From assembly GCA_030765065.1 (NCBI GenBank), contig CM060983.1, positions 49,102,067 to 49,166,066 of the forward strand: 64,000 nt of DNA, given 5' to 3'. This document shows positions 1-12,049 of the stretch, in pieces. The position numbers and the translations under genes were made by a program. The stretch's first letter is position 1; every line of letters starts with the position of its first letter. This DNA is from Deroplatys truncata (Eukaryota > Arthropoda > Insecta > Mantodea > Mantidae). Below the pieces are notes generated by a model. That model worked only from the letters and a program-made list of their open reading frames with translations. It did no database searches and was not told the origin of the DNA.

Positions 1-436
1 AATGAGGTGAAGGGATACACCGGGCGGCCGGAACCAGAAGTGACGGCACGACAATGACAGGGTCTCTACAGTTTCCAGATTGAGACGCCCCGGTAGTCTG
101 ACAGACAGACGGGGACCCCGTCCCAGGGAGCAGTCCTTATACTGGACAAACCGAAGTCATGCATCCTTTTTTCCTGCCACGGTGCACCGAAACACCATCG
201 CTGACACTTCCTACCCTGAAACAGACCAAACGGGGCGAAGGATGAATGAAATGATTAACGGAACGAAATAGAGGGACAGGAATTTCGAAGGATGAAAGAA
301 ATTACTCTAGCATTCGACTGACGACCCGGGAAAACCCAAAAAACCCATGGATTAGTGTGCGGTCGCCGCAAATCGAACCTGGGACATCCCGAATGCGGGC
401 CACAGACTTACCGCCTGATCTATTCCCCTCGGTTCA
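1..436 (-). repeat. tRNA-derived SINE, family A (copy 1)
   Basis: Read on the minus strand, this block starts with a tRNA-like head: an A-box-like stretch near 400-420 and a B-box-like GGTTCGAT near 370-380. It then follows the same body as the blocks at 9184-9674 and 52281-52785, sharing the CCCGGGTCG..CGAATGCT and TTCCTGTCCCTC stretches. It probably runs off the left edge of the window. Three alignable copies with a pol III-type head support a SINE. No TSD can be tested because one end is missing. Confidence 0.65.
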
Positions 437-2439
437 AAAGGTATACTTCCACTGAAATGTCGATAATCAGTGTTTCAAGGAATGGAGTCTTTCTCTACGT
501 GCTATAGTAAGTGACAGATAAAATAATAAATGAATGCACACTTTGTTTTGAAATTCTAGCGTTGTGGTTTTCACGGAAAAGACAATCTTTGGAAAGCTGA
601 TACAGAGATGTTCTTATTTTACTACAGACGTAGAGTTTTGCTTAAAACAGAGCCTTCTTTTCCACTGGTACTCTTTGAAAAGAAAAGGTTCTGGTACCGA
701 AGTCAAGTCGAGGTAGCGTAGTGTTTGTTCTCATAGTATGTAGTAATATGCTGAGCACGGGAAATAAAGAAAAAAAACTCTTCTTTCATTTCCATTGGGA
801 CCACTTATCTTTTCCGCTGAGTCTAGGGGAGACGCATGCGCAGAACTCTCCTCGCGAATAACAATGACCGCACGAAACCTTGCTGGATTATTCATAACCC
901 CTCCCCTCCCTCCTCTGTTTTTACTGAAGTGGTTGTTTGAGTCCATCTTGCAGGTAGCTTAAAAAAGCTACAGGTACGACTAAGATTGGTATGTTATAAA
1001 GCAAAAGGCAATTATTCTGTCAAGCTAAGTACACAAAGTGAAATACTGGAGCAACGCAGAACATGCGATATGATTCTCAAAGTGCTTTGCATTCTTCGTG
1101 TCTTATGAATATTTAAATATTCTGCTGTTTTTTTGTTAAGAGTTTAGTTTTTATAGAAAGCAAGCAATCAAGTAGATTAATTCTACAGCGAGACTTTTTA
1201 TGGTGATTTGGGATATAACAAATGAACTACAAGCGGATATGTTTGCCAGTTCAAACTACATGAAGTCAATGGCAGCTATCTAGAAAGTAACAAATTTTCC
1301 TTCTTGGTAAGCAAGGAAGCAGAGAAGGAATAATAAGGAATAGTAATAGTGTTGAGAGCTTTGTCTGTGGACCTTGGAAGAAATGTACTTGAGGAAGTGT
1401 ACAATGCAGAAACTACGACGTTGCGACGAGGTGAGGGAAAACTATTGGAAGTTTTTGAAATGTGCATATGGAGAAGAATGGAACATGTAAATTGAGGACA
1501 TGAAATAATTAACAAAACTATGTTCAAACGACTGAACGAAGGAAAAACAATGTTAAAACTGCCCAAGTAGAGGAAAAGTGATTGTCCGAGACATTGCAGG
1601 AACATAAGAGATACACAAAAGAAATAGTGAATGAGAGAGGAGAAAAAAAGAGCGCAGCAAGCGTCAACCGACAACACATTATATTAGTATAAATTGTTAA
1701 TTTGTTGAAACAAACAACTGGAATGCGTAAAAGAGGAAAGGAAGGAAGTAGGCTAAGTAAACATCAAGGATGTTTCTTTGAATATAAAGCTGTTATTTAT
1801 TTCTTTTTATGTTTACTTATTCATCTATTTGAGTGCATTAGCATAATGGTAATGTGGATATCAACGTGTTTGTGTAATAAGTGACAAGCACATACTTTTT
1901 AGTACTATTAGCTGAGAGTAACAGTAGGTGTAATTTCGGACTTTCAATTCTTTGTCCTTTCTTGGAGCAGGCAGTTTGGTATACATACGATGTTTTGGGT
2001 ATTATCTCTATGTTTTAAAAATTGTTGCCTACCATAGGTTATGTCCTGTTAAAATAAATAAGGTAATAAGAAACTCTATTGATTATAAAGTACACAAGAG
2101 TAACACACTCTAAACGTTAACACTCACAACCACACCCAAAATAATGTTAGATATTTTGTGTTTAAACTCAGTACATTTGCTGGCGATAGCTTCCGTAGTT
2201 TGCATTTGCGGTTCAAATTCAGTGTATCAGCCAATGTGACTGGTTTTTTGTCGTGTCCTTCTGGCAAACTCCGAATTGGTTGTTTCAGTACCAAGATCCA
2301 TAGTTATTTCCATATAATAAAAGAAATACAAGTAAATGATACAGGTTCCGTTCGATGTTTCACTGACATCTATCAAAACCCAGAGAGCAGCAGTACCGAT
2401 CCCAAAAATGAACCTTTTCTATGACAGTTGAAGAGATGG
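437..2439. other. No recognised feature
   Basis: AT-rich sequence with only short chance open frames. A somewhat CpG-rich patch lies at about 820-900 but has no gene attached. I see no repeat family shared with the rest of the window. Confidence 0.5.
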
Positions 2440-2790
2440 AATAGGAAATCGACGTCGCAATACTAAGGTAAACACTGAATCATATGTGCCAAAGAGCCTA
2501 CAGAAAAGTACGTCGTTTCCAAAGCTCCCCATAGGCCTATGACCTTCTTGAAATACCTCATCCCACCAAGTGATGGCTGGAGTCATACAGCCAGCGGGCG
2601 AAATCCGTTGCCTCCGATGACAGAGTGATGAGGATGGCGGTGAAATGAGAGGACCTACAGCTTTTACCGTGAACTTCGAAACACGTTGGGCTTTGGGAAC
2701 ACTTCGCCACTCCAGAGCCGGGAATCGAACCCCGAAACCACTGCGATCCACAGAAAGAAGTGTTAAACGAAACCAAATGAATATTAAAGT
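2440..2790 (-). repeat. tRNA-derived SINE-like element
   Basis: On the minus strand a B-box-like GGGGTTCGATTCCCGGCTC lies at about 2715-2735, followed by a roughly 250-bp body that is more GC-rich than its flanks. The start, end and family are unclear and no second copy is seen in the window. Confidence 0.45.
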
Positions 2791-2799
2791 AAACACAGG

Positions 2800-4393
2800 T
2801 TAAGTCGCATAAAATAAAACTTTTACAAATCATACGATGCTGTGTGTAATACAAACATTGTAACAGGTCCTAAATCAGCTGCTTAGACCAATAAGATAGC
2901 CCTGGTTCAAAAATCGGAGAGTATTTGTACTAAATTCATTCCACGTCGCTCGAGAGCTCCACATCTAGAACAAAGAGCACAATTCTTTTTGCAGGGAGAG
3001 GCCTCAAACCTACGATAATATCAAGTCCGAAGTGTGCTTGGAACATAAGATTAAACCACGAGAAACATAAAAACTCTGCTTTGGCATTTAGAAGTGATTT
3101 ATTCCCCAAATATTTTATTTTAGTTTTGGTTACTGAAATTTAGCGTTACAATATAGGTATATTTTATGAGACTGTGGTTATAATATTTTGAAAAAATAAC
3201 ATCAGAATTTCCAATTTCAAAGCTATCCTAAATATAGCACAAAGTTAGTCTGTTTAAGCGGCGAGTATACGCATAGACCAAAGCTCGTGTCTTACACTAG
3301 CGTTGAAGTCTCCAGCAATATTGTTAAGGTTCCGTACACATGACTTCGCTATCGAAGAAAATAATTACCTTTCAGACCACGTAATTGTAGTGTCAATAAA
3401 TTACACTCAAATGTGAGGAAATTACCATATTATTTTCTACGCGCTCGTCTTGTGATTAATACCATTAATGTCCATGCCAGCAAAACCAACTGTCGACTGA
3501 AACGCAGTCTATAAAAAACCGATAAGAACATTAAATATGTTTCTTTAACCAAGTTGCTTGTTGGAAAGGTTCATAAAATCACCTGTCACTAGAATATTCT
3601 TGTGTGTAAGAATTAATATAACTGTATACTAGCTTACTTAACCGTTAATGCGATTTGCATTGCATCAAGGGCAGCGGGTTTATAAATTATCTTGGCATCA
3701 CTTGTCTTTCGACTGCAATTTATTTTTTAATTCTATTTACGTCTGTTAAAGCATTCTCATACGTACACAATACTCTGACTTTGCGAAACTGAATTTTCAC
3801 TGGAAGAATCGTGAAGTAACACATGAAGCAAATGTAAAATAAATTATTTGTTTTCTCAGTATCAAAATCCCATTACAGATATCAACAATGAAAAAGTGTT
3901 TTGAATGGTGTACTATTTACTTATAAGATAGGTGATACGGACCACATGATAAAAGCTCCCAGTTTTGCCAGGATTTTTTTTTAACTTTTGCGATAAAAAC
4001 TAATTTTTTTATATGTTGTAAAGTTTTCAACTATCTATGTCTCTCCCATCAGAAGCTACAGCATTGACTTTAAATGGCAATCAGGCAAACCTCAACAACG
4101 GTACCGTTTATGCAGATCTCAGTTTCTCCACATTTCGTTTACAGACTTTAATTTCCATCTTCTCCTACTACAATATCAGTTAAAAGCTACTATAGACTAT
4201 GTGATGAGAAACAAAAAGTACCTGGTAAACCACACAAGATAGACAACAAATTTCTTCGCTAAAATGCAGGTATCCTTAAAACACAAGTTTTTTTCTCTCG
4301 CTCTGAGAGACAGAAGAGGAGCAGAGATATCCGTCGTTACTAGTATGAATTTTTAAATACTGTCATTTTATTTTCTGAAGTAATATTAACCTT
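2800..4393. other. No recognised feature
   Basis: AT-rich intergenic sequence with no coding frame of substance and no similarity to the repeat families identified elsewhere in the window. Confidence 0.5.
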
Positions 4394-5141
4394 GGGTTGT
4401 TTCTCACTGTCATGGGCCAGCATATAGCAACCAGTTCTTAAAAATTTGACTATCGCTCTGCCCCCTTTATATTCTGATGCTCTATGCCTATGAGGCGTGG
4501 GGCATGGCAGCAGATTCAGAATAGGGGACTTCGGTCCATCTATTCTGTCTGCAGTTGCTTTCCAGTCAGAATATTGCACGAAACCTAAGCCCTTCCATGT
4601 GTGGAGGATGTGATTAGGCGCCAGGTTCAAAATTTCTATGCCAGATTGGTACATCATGAGAATGTCCTTGTCAGATCCTGGGGGACTACTTACCTCAAGA
4701 ACGTCGCTACCAACACTACCGGTTTCCCCGCATGGCTTGTGAACAAAGGCTTTAAACCTGCCAACAGCATAATGCTGTCACCAAGTACCCCCTCTTCCCC
4801 ATGGGAGTGGTCAACCAAAATCAAAATTAAAAATCACAATTCAATAAACAAACACTGACGCTGCTCCTGAAAAGCAAGCCGCTGAGGAAACTAAGAAAAC
4901 ATAGCGCTACCTCCCATCACACCCACAACCTCAAAACCAAACCCATTACCCTACAATAGTCCTATCATCCCTATGGTTAAGCCCTTCCAAGAGTAGGTAC
5001 ATAGCAACCTCACTTAGGCTCACCACGAGCTTACCAGACCGAAGTTGAGTTGAGTTGCCCTTCATAGGTATCTATAATGAAACGTGTAATGAAACTATTT
5101 CTACTAAGCTTATTTCGTTTAACATGAAGTGGATAGAAAAA
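4394..5141 (+). repeat. Rep1 fragment (subfamily 2) split by a LINE
   Basis: Bases 4394-4470 (GGCCAGCATATAG, then TTTGACTATCGCT) and 5057-5141 (GTATCTATAATGAAAC onward) are consecutive parts of a subfamily-2 Rep1 unit. They are separated by the LINE fragment at 4471-5056. The unit ends beside the oppositely oriented Rep1 copy that starts at 5145. Confidence 0.65.
4471..5056 (+). pseudogene. 5'-truncated LINE fragment, ORF2 C-terminus and 3' tail
   Basis: The open stretch at 4601-4858 reads like the extreme C-terminus of a non-LTR retrotransposon ORF2 (RRQVQNFYARLVHHENVLVR). Upstream frames contain a YEAWG-like motif near 4490 but are broken by stops and shifts. The segment ends in a short tandem tail (GAAGTTGAGTTGAGTTG, 5041-5057), as in several LINE clades. 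An imperfect GCCC-C-TT-AT duplication at 4460-4470 and 5057-5065 may be the TSD. It is dead and inserted in Rep1. The clade is uncertain. Confidence 0.5.
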
Positions 5142-5144
5142 AAA

Positions 5145-6386
5145 TCTGATCCTTTATATTCACATGACCTCCACTAACCTCTAGCGCTATTAGTGGGGAT
5201 ACAAATTATTCTTACGGAAGTTTACTTTCCTGTTTACCTCATTTTAATCGAGATAAACCTTTCCGGAAATAACTGCAACACATTACATTACAGATACAAA
5301 GGGAACAGCGATAGTCAAATGTTTAAGGACTGGACGCTATGTAGGGGCCTTAAAATTCCACACGTTTCCATGCAATTGCGAGACACAATTGAACGCTGAC
5401 AGGATTTTAAAGGAATAACCAAATAATGAACAATTCGAAACATTAAAACGGATATTTCAGAAACGGCTTATGCCACAAGAAAGTTATTTAACATAAATTG
5501 TGCGTTTTAAAGAGATATACAACTTTAACGTAGTACATGTTGGTCTATTTGGCGGCGCCGTGGCCGAGTGGTTAGACCGCTCGCCTCCCATCGAGGCGGC
5601 CCGGGTTCAATCCCAGGGACCTGCATGTGGGATTTGTGGTGGACGAAGCTGCGTCTGGGCGGATTTTCTCCGGGTTCTCCGGTTTCCCCCGCCATTCATT
5701 CCACCAACTGCTCCATCATCACCTTTCCTTTCATCCATTTCACCATCATTTCCTTTCATCTACTTCCTTCATCCCATACCGGGCATCGGCTGATCACCCA
5801 TCCTGGACGTTCTGTCTGATCCATGAATGTGTCTGCTCCTAGAAGGGCCTCTGACCCCAGGCATCCGCTTGTAAGTCCTGGGGGGTGTCAGTCCTACATA
5901 AGAGGAGGGTAAACAGTTAATCAATGAATGTTCGTCTATCTCTGACGTTTAGCAGTTATACAAGAGAATACAAAATTTCTTCCGAATGAAGAGGGCTTAA
6001 TAGGCTATTCCCAGAAAATTCAAGATATACACTTTATTTGTCATGTAAATATATTTAATATGTAGTGTTTTAAACATAACGTTAGGGCCATTTTTTATAA
6101 AATCAAAAATATTGAAAAAGCTTCCATGTAAAAGGTAGTTCTGGGTGGGGGATTTCATTAAAATCTACGTGTCGCATGTTTGGAAGTTACTGAGCCTAAA
6201 TACTAAGTTTTTAAAGTTTTCGTTTTTGAGTTATACTGTTCACAGACACACGGATCTTTTAATTAAAATGCTTTTTCGGATTCAGGTACCCAAAAACATG
6301 TATTTTCTTTGGAATCTGGATATCGAATTTTTGGATGCTATGCAATACCTTCTCTACCTACTATGTCCGTGGTAAAGCAAGTAAAA
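5145..6386 (-). repeat. Rep1 copy (subfamily 2) interrupted by a SINE
   Basis: A minus-oriented Rep1 unit runs from TCTGATCC at 5145 to AAGCAAGT at about 6382. It can be aligned throughout with 54184-55014 once the SINE at 5551-5927 is removed. It is heavily diverged, so it is an old copy. Confidence 0.8.
5537..5941 (+). repeat. tRNA-derived SINE, family B, with TSD
   Basis: The body at 5551-5927 opens with a tRNA-like head: A-box TGGCCGAGTGGTTAGA at 5561-5576 and B-box GGTTCAATCCC at about 5604-5614. It then has a roughly 310-bp body. It is flanked by ATGTTGGTCTATTT (5537-5550) and ATGTTCGTCTATCT (5928-5941), 12 of 14 identical, which matches a target-site duplication made by a LINE endonuclease. 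The flanks continue a single Rep1 unit, so the SINE inserted after Rep1 was fixed. Confidence 0.8.
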
Positions 6387-6482
6387 ATAAGCTTTTGTAC
6401 AAATAGTTCGTAGAAACCATATAAAAATACACTATAGTGGGTAGATAAAATCATGTGAATTTAACATATCATAATTTCTTTA
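6387..6482 (+). repeat. Rep1 3'-end fragment
   Basis: Matches the last about 95 bp of the plus-oriented Rep1 unit (GCTTTTGTACAAATAG.. to ..ATCATGTGAATTTAACATAT), abutting the end of the previous copy. Confidence 0.6.
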
Positions 6483-6631
6483 GTATTAGATCATTGCGCA
6501 TAGAAGAAATAAAATTTTAACACATCTTTCGATTCTCAAAGCTTCCTAAAAGTATATCCCGAAAACAAAACACGGTATTCAGATGCTCATACTATCAAGT
6601 AATGAATAGTACGTCTGTCTGTATCTCCAGC

Positions 6632-8137
6632 AGAGGTTCCAGGAGATAGATAACTTTATTTTGTACATTTTTTATACACAATTCTTTTTACAATATTCCA
6701 CTTATAAACTAACTTAACCTATGTACAAATTTCCTTGCCAGCTATACTGCTCATTTTGCCTGTCACCCTGGCTTTCTGGCTCATCTGAGCATCCCTTGCT
6801 ACCCTTAATTCCTATTGCCTATCCTCTCCCTCCTCCATTTGCCCTTTTACCTTTCTTATCACTCTTAATTTTCTAATCCATTTCTCTTTTACTTTCTTTA
6901 AGAACTCTCCCGTATACTTGTTTTTCTTTTCTTCTTAACATTTTAATTGCTACTATTTTTCCATCCATTTTTTCCCATTTTTCTCCCATACTTCTTGTCT
7001 CCATTCTGCTACTTCTTTGCATTCTGTCATATAATGCTCTGTGCTTTCATACCTCCGCATAGTTCACAAATTCCGTTTTTTTTTACCTCTTAGCCCTCTC
7101 AGATACATTGATTCTGTTCTCATCCATGCAAACGCTTCTTTTTCTGCTCTATTGCAATAATGCACTTACCCTTCTGCTCCCCATTTCCTTTTTACTAATC
7201 TATAGAACCCTGGTGATTTTTTATTCTCTATGCTTCCCCAAATGCCTTGTCTTTCTATGTCCTCCACTCTGTTTCTTACTGTTACCAGAAGCCGTTGCTA
7301 TTTCTTTCTCCTGTTCTCCAAATATCCCCCATTCCATAATTTCTCCATAATTTTTTCTACCCCTGTCCACCAGCTATTTTTATTTTTCGTACTCTTTTGT
7401 GTTCCATACATATTTTTAAAATTTCCCCTTCATCTTTTCGCAGGCATCTAAACCAAAAAGTTCAATATCCTTTCCAGTATCACTCCCTTTCTACTTGTTC
7501 TTCCTAATTCCACTAATGCTACTTCCCCTGGTGCTGATCTTGGTAACCCCAATAGCTCTTTACATAACGTTCTAGAGCTTTGGTCTATTTTTCTGCTTAA
7601 TTCAGATCCCCCCCCCCAAATTTCTACTGCATATAGCATTCTTGCTTCTACCAATGCTTAATACATTCTTTCTACCCATTTAGTTGGCATTTCTAATTTG
7701 TATTTGCACATCCTACCCTGTCATTGCTGCCTTTCCTTTAGCCATAACCTTCCTGCTATGCGCCCCCCATTCAACATTACTGCTCATCCTCACCCCCAAA
7801 TAATCAAACTACTTGACAACTTCTAACTTTAAACCTCCTATCTGCCATTTTTCTTCTTTTTTTAGTTTATTTCCTCTTTTAAATACCATAACTTTTGATT
7901 TATTTATATTTACTTTAATTCTCCATCCTTCACAGAATTCATGCACTCCGTTGATTGCTTTCTGCAGCCCAATTACTGTTACAACCCCGCCATAAGATCA
8001 TCGGCGTATAGTAAACCTGGTATCCCTCCATTTGCTATTATGGGACACTGTGATTTTTTCTTTCACTCATTCTAATATGTCATCTATGAATATATTAAAT
8101 AATATAGGGCTCAATTTGCAACCTTGAGAGGTTCCAG
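6632..8137 (-). pseudogene. 5'-truncated LINE, RT (YADD) to 3' tail, 11-bp TSD
   Basis: On the minus strand from 8126 the frame begins just inside the reverse-transcriptase motif QGCKLSPILFNIFIDD (about 8060-8125). The catalytic LLYADDL follows at about 8000-8020, then a thumb-like stretch ending with the open frame 7654-7448 (YAVEIWG, then LPRSAPGEVALVELGR). A C-terminal CCHC finger beginning CELCGG lies near 7040-7060 and is broken by a frameshift. The 3' end is AT-rich and stops at GTTATCTATCTC. The element (6643-8126) is flanked on both sides by the exact 11-mer AGAGGTTCCAG (6632-6642, 8127-8137), a clean TSD. Stops and frameshifts show it is dead. A CCHC-bearing single-RT LINE suggests the I, Jockey or R1 grouping; the clade is inference. 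Confidence 0.85.
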
Positions 8138-8907
8138 TAAACATTTTAATGGCAATTTATATTTCGATATAATGAGGAACAAAATATATCAATTGCTAAG
8201 AAAATTACACAAATATCTATACGTGCTCACTTTATATATATATAAGAAATCAACCTAATTGTTTCTTCAGGAACCAGGACTGGATACCTGTCGTTTATGA
8301 ACACGCCAGCTCAAAATAAACGCTTAATAACGTATGTTATGTCACTGCAATTGCAAATTGGCCATAAAAGCTTCTTTCTTCGATTTAATCTCTCCTTTGT
8401 GAAAACAAAAGCAATAGGCAGCACTCAAGAACAAAAGAATAGCAGCCTACTGAAACAATCGCACCCGTACTGGATCAATTCGTGACGCAGCAATCGAACA
8501 AGTTGTGCACGATTTCTTTATCGACAGGCACCTGTTGGTATCTTCACGTACAAATCTCAGCTGGTGATGGACACGCGGCAGAAGGAGGTTAGGAGGACGC
8601 CGTGGCGCGACGGCCGTGTAAGTAGCACGTTATGCTTGAGGCTCTAGGAAACACTTCCTTTCGGAGAGATGCATCATCCGAGTTTCGAGGAGAAAATTAT
8701 GATATCGGCATTTCTTTGGTAGGTAATATGAAGGGAGAGGCTGTTACGGAAATAGCTCCAAGGTGGTCTTTCATCAACCGCTTTCCAGTATTACTACTAG
8801 CTTCATTCAGTTGCTAGTTGGATTTGGGCCAAGCCCAAAAACATACAGTGCTCGAGTCATACACCGTTATTAAGTAGGATGTAGAAATACTAAGAAGAAT
8901 TTTTTTT
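8138..8907. other. No recognised feature
   Basis: Unassigned sequence between the LINE and the next Rep1 unit. Short frames at 8297-8485 and 8632-8817 have no recognisable motif. Confidence 0.5.
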
Positions 8908-10112
8908 CGGACGTGTTACATTCACATGACTTTCTCTGCTCATTCGTGAACAAACTATTGTTACAAATGCTTATTCTTTTACCTACTTCTTATCGAGATA
9001 AACATTTGCGGAAATGGCTTTATTACACCTTACCTTGCTGACAAAAAGGGAATACAGTAGACTTAACCGACAGTCAAATCTTTTAAAAGCGGGTCGCTAT
9101 GTGATGGCTTTGAAATTAGGTACCCTTTGCATGACTACGAGGAAAAGAAAAGAAAAACACTAATGGTGGCTTTGCAGTTGAAAAATCGAGCAGAATGGCT
9201 CAGGCGGCAACGTCTGTGGTCCGCATTTGGGAGGTCGTGATTTGGATTCCCGCGGTCGATCTTCCTAACCCAAGGGTTTTTTCGGGGATTTCCCCGGGTC
9301 ACTAGACGAATGCTGGGGAAATTAATTACATCCCCCAAATTTCCTGTCCCTCCATTTCACCTCCATTCTCATTTCACTTCACCTTTCATCCACTTAGTCA
9401 TTTCGGGGTTGCAAGTGTCGGCGAAAGTCTCTGTTTGCATGGCAAGGGAAAAGGATGCTCTCTGGAACACTTCTTCCCGGGCCTCCCCGGAGAGTTTCAA
9501 TCTGCAAACTATAAGGACCCTGCCCTCTGCTCTGTCGTGTCTCCTGATCCGGTCGCCCTCTGTCTCCTCTCATTTCATCTCCCCGGAGCGCCCCGTCAGG
9601 GACCTAGGCACAGAACATCTCCATACGTTGGGGTCCTAAGTCTCCGTGGGCTCTTAATCCTTGTCCTTGCAGTATTTGGCAATTCAAACCAATAATAAAT
9701 AATATCTTGGAAATGGTTAATGCCGCAAAAGATTCATTTGATTATAAATTGAGCGATTTAACGAGATCTATATTTTTTGTGTAAACTCTTACGGTTTACA
9801 GATATACAAAATTCATTCATAAATAAACAGGCTATTCGCAGACAATTCAAAATATACAGTTTTTTCGAATGCAAATAGGTATATTAAATATATGGCATTT
9901 TAATAGAAATCGTTAGAGATAATACAAAATAACGAAAAGTTTTCCATGTAAAGGGTAGTTTTGGGTTGGAGAATTTTCTTGGAAATATTCGTGTCACATC
10001 CTATGAACATGCTGAATTGAAATACCAAGCTTGGTATGTATTTGATTTAGGGAGACTTAAAACGTGTATTTCCACGAAATCGCCTATCGAATTTTTGGGT
10101 GGAATATATTTT
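8908..10112 (-). repeat. Rep1 copy (subfamily 2) interrupted by SINE A
   Basis: A minus-oriented Rep1 unit starts CGGACGTGTTACATTC at 8908 and runs through 9170. It resumes at about 9688 and ends near GAATTTTTGGGTGGAAT at 10090-10105, so the terminal hairpin end is missing. It is old and diverged. Confidence 0.75.
9171..9688 (+). repeat. tRNA-derived SINE, family A (copy 2)
   Basis: The head has GGCTCAGGCGGCAACG (9197-9212) and a B-box-like GATTTGGATTCCCGCGG (about 9239-9255). The body at 9184-9674 matches 52281-52785 along most of its length, including GGGTTGCAAGTGT and GGGAAAAGGATGCTCTCT. A candidate imperfect TSD is TTTGCAGTTGAAA (9171-9183) against TTTGGCAATTCAAA (9675-9688). It lies inside a Rep1 unit. 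Confidence 0.75.
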
Positions 10113-10983
10113 GGCCGAAATTTTGTCTATCCTTTGGAACTTAAACGTTCCTAGCCCCATTTGTTTCGTCGGTAGTTGGTTACCAAATTCGAATGGCGCT
10201 GATTACCTTAGTAGATCATTCCAGGAATTTTATTTTAGAATGCCTTTAATAAGGTACTGCACTATGCAACAAAAATTAGTAGTATTAGTAAATCGTTGCC
10301 AATTGTTTGTAAATTATTTTAGTTAAACTAGTAACATTGTGCATCATGTCCAAGACGGCGCGAAAGCTCCGCTGAGGCCACCCGCAGCATCTTGTTTTAT
10401 GCCTTGTATTGCGGTGAAGTCAGCCGTGTTTAAGGAAAGCGCAGACTGGCCGACTGGTATACACAGAACCGTGTGAGAAATACAGGCTCTTAAAACACCT
10501 CCATACTTACCAACTTCCTAAAACTGAAACCGATAAAACTTTCCCTCGTCCACCAAAGTGTAATAATTTTGCGATTGCATGAAATATAGAATGCATATAA
10601 CGTTCAGTGCAGTACATGTACAAACATTACATGTAAAATAAAAGGTAATTCAGTTTTATAAGAATTCCTGAAGCCCCGGTAGTGTTGCTTCTTTTTGTCA
10701 CCCATGCTGAATTTCTTCCTGGTACCAGAATAAACGCGAATTAAAGCAAAGAACAACCACTTCCTAGGCTATACGCTGATTTCTATTCCATATTTTACGC
10801 CTCATAACATGAGCTGTAAAAAAAAATCGGCACAAAAATGGAAGACATATACCGCAGCCAGGCGAATTAGATAAATAATTTACACGAAGAAGTTGACCTT
10901 ACAGTTCAGCTCGACCACTGCTTAAAGCTCGCGCCCATTTACTGCTGGTTACTACAGGTCGTTAGTGCTGCAAACAATTTTTG
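10113..10983. other. No recognised feature
   Basis: No coding frame or known repeat seen. A short GC-richer patch lies at about 10350-10460. Confidence 0.5.
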
Positions 10984-11836
10984 CTTTCTCTACTACGTAT
11001 AGTAATTAGGACAAGTATTGCATTCCACCCAAAAATTCGATACCGAGATTTCACCGGAAATGCATGTTTTGAGGTGCCCTGAATCCAAATAAACATTTTT
11101 GTAAACATGTCGGCGAGTGTGTGTCAGACTGTGAACAGCATAACCCAAAAACGAAAAGTGGGATAAATACCAAACTTGGTATTTGAGTTTAGTGTCTTCC
11201 AAGGATGCGACACGAAGATTTTCAAGAAAATTCTTCCACCCCAAACTACCCTTTACATGGAACATTTTTCCAAAATTTTGGTTTTCTCAAAAATGGCTTT
11301 AACGATTTTGATTAAAATATCATATGTTTAAGACATTTTCATGACAAATAAGATGTATATCTTGAATTTTCTGGGAATTTCCCCAAAATTCCTCTTCATT
11401 GTGAATGGCTTTTGCATAACTGGTAAACCGTGAGAGATAGACAAAATTTTACTACACAAAAAATGTAGCTCTCGTTAGAACACATAATTTGTGTTACATA
11501 CATTTTTTGTCGAGTGTCCTATTTCCAAGATATTCCTTGTTATTTGTTTGAATTTTTCAATACTTACACTATTTTCAAATGGAAATTCCTTATCCGTTTT
11601 TTTATGTCCTGGACATACAAAGAGAATGGAATGCGCCACATAGCAACCAGCTCTTAAATATTTGACTATAGGTTAAATACTACCATATTCCCCTTGCATC
11701 TACAAGAAAATTAGCAATAAGACGGTTTCTGCAAATGTTTATCTCGATTAATATGAAACAGAGAGAGAATAAGAGTTTGTAAAAATAGTTTGTAGAAGAG
11801 TAGATGGTCATGTGAGTGCAACACATCAGATTTTTT
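10984..11836 (+). repeat. Rep1 copy, near full length
   Basis: Starts CTTTCTCTACTACGTATAG at 10984 and ends ATCAGATTTTTTT at about 11836, with the 3' hairpin region GTGAGTGCAACACATC. It carries a diverged but uninterrupted version of the minus-strand 90-codon frame found in many Rep1 copies (11265-10993). Confidence 0.85.
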
Positions 11837-12046
11837 TAAATGTTCCATTTATATACCGCCTTTAACATCTCAGGTCGCATGGGCGGTTGCCTGTATAAGA
11901 ATTGCTCATCCTTAATTATGCTCACTCGTTTACTGTAGTGTTAATATCTGTGGGGGGTATTACTTTTGGATATTACATTAAATTCACAGACACATTCACA
12001 CTGCCATTCATACTTCAGGACTGTAGGGAGGAGGGCTAAAGAAAAA
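11837..12046 (-). repeat. SINE family C, truncated copy
   Basis: TTCCATTTATATACCGCC onward matches 42666-42950 and 61134-61435, but the tRNA-like head is missing. It sits between two Rep1 units of opposite orientation. Confidence 0.6.
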
Positions 12047-12049
12047 AAA

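Noticed and set aside
731..946. CpG-richer patch with GCATGCGCAG resembling an NRF1-type promoter site
   Set aside because: One partial motif without a gene, transcript evidence or coding frame nearby.
5551..5640. Possible tRNA-Ser/Leu gene
   Set aside because: The tRNA-like part is the head of a 377-bp unit flanked by TSDs, so it is a SINE.
7108..7451. Plus-strand hydrophobic open frames
   Set aside because: They are the antisense of the purine-rich LINE coding region at 6643-8126.
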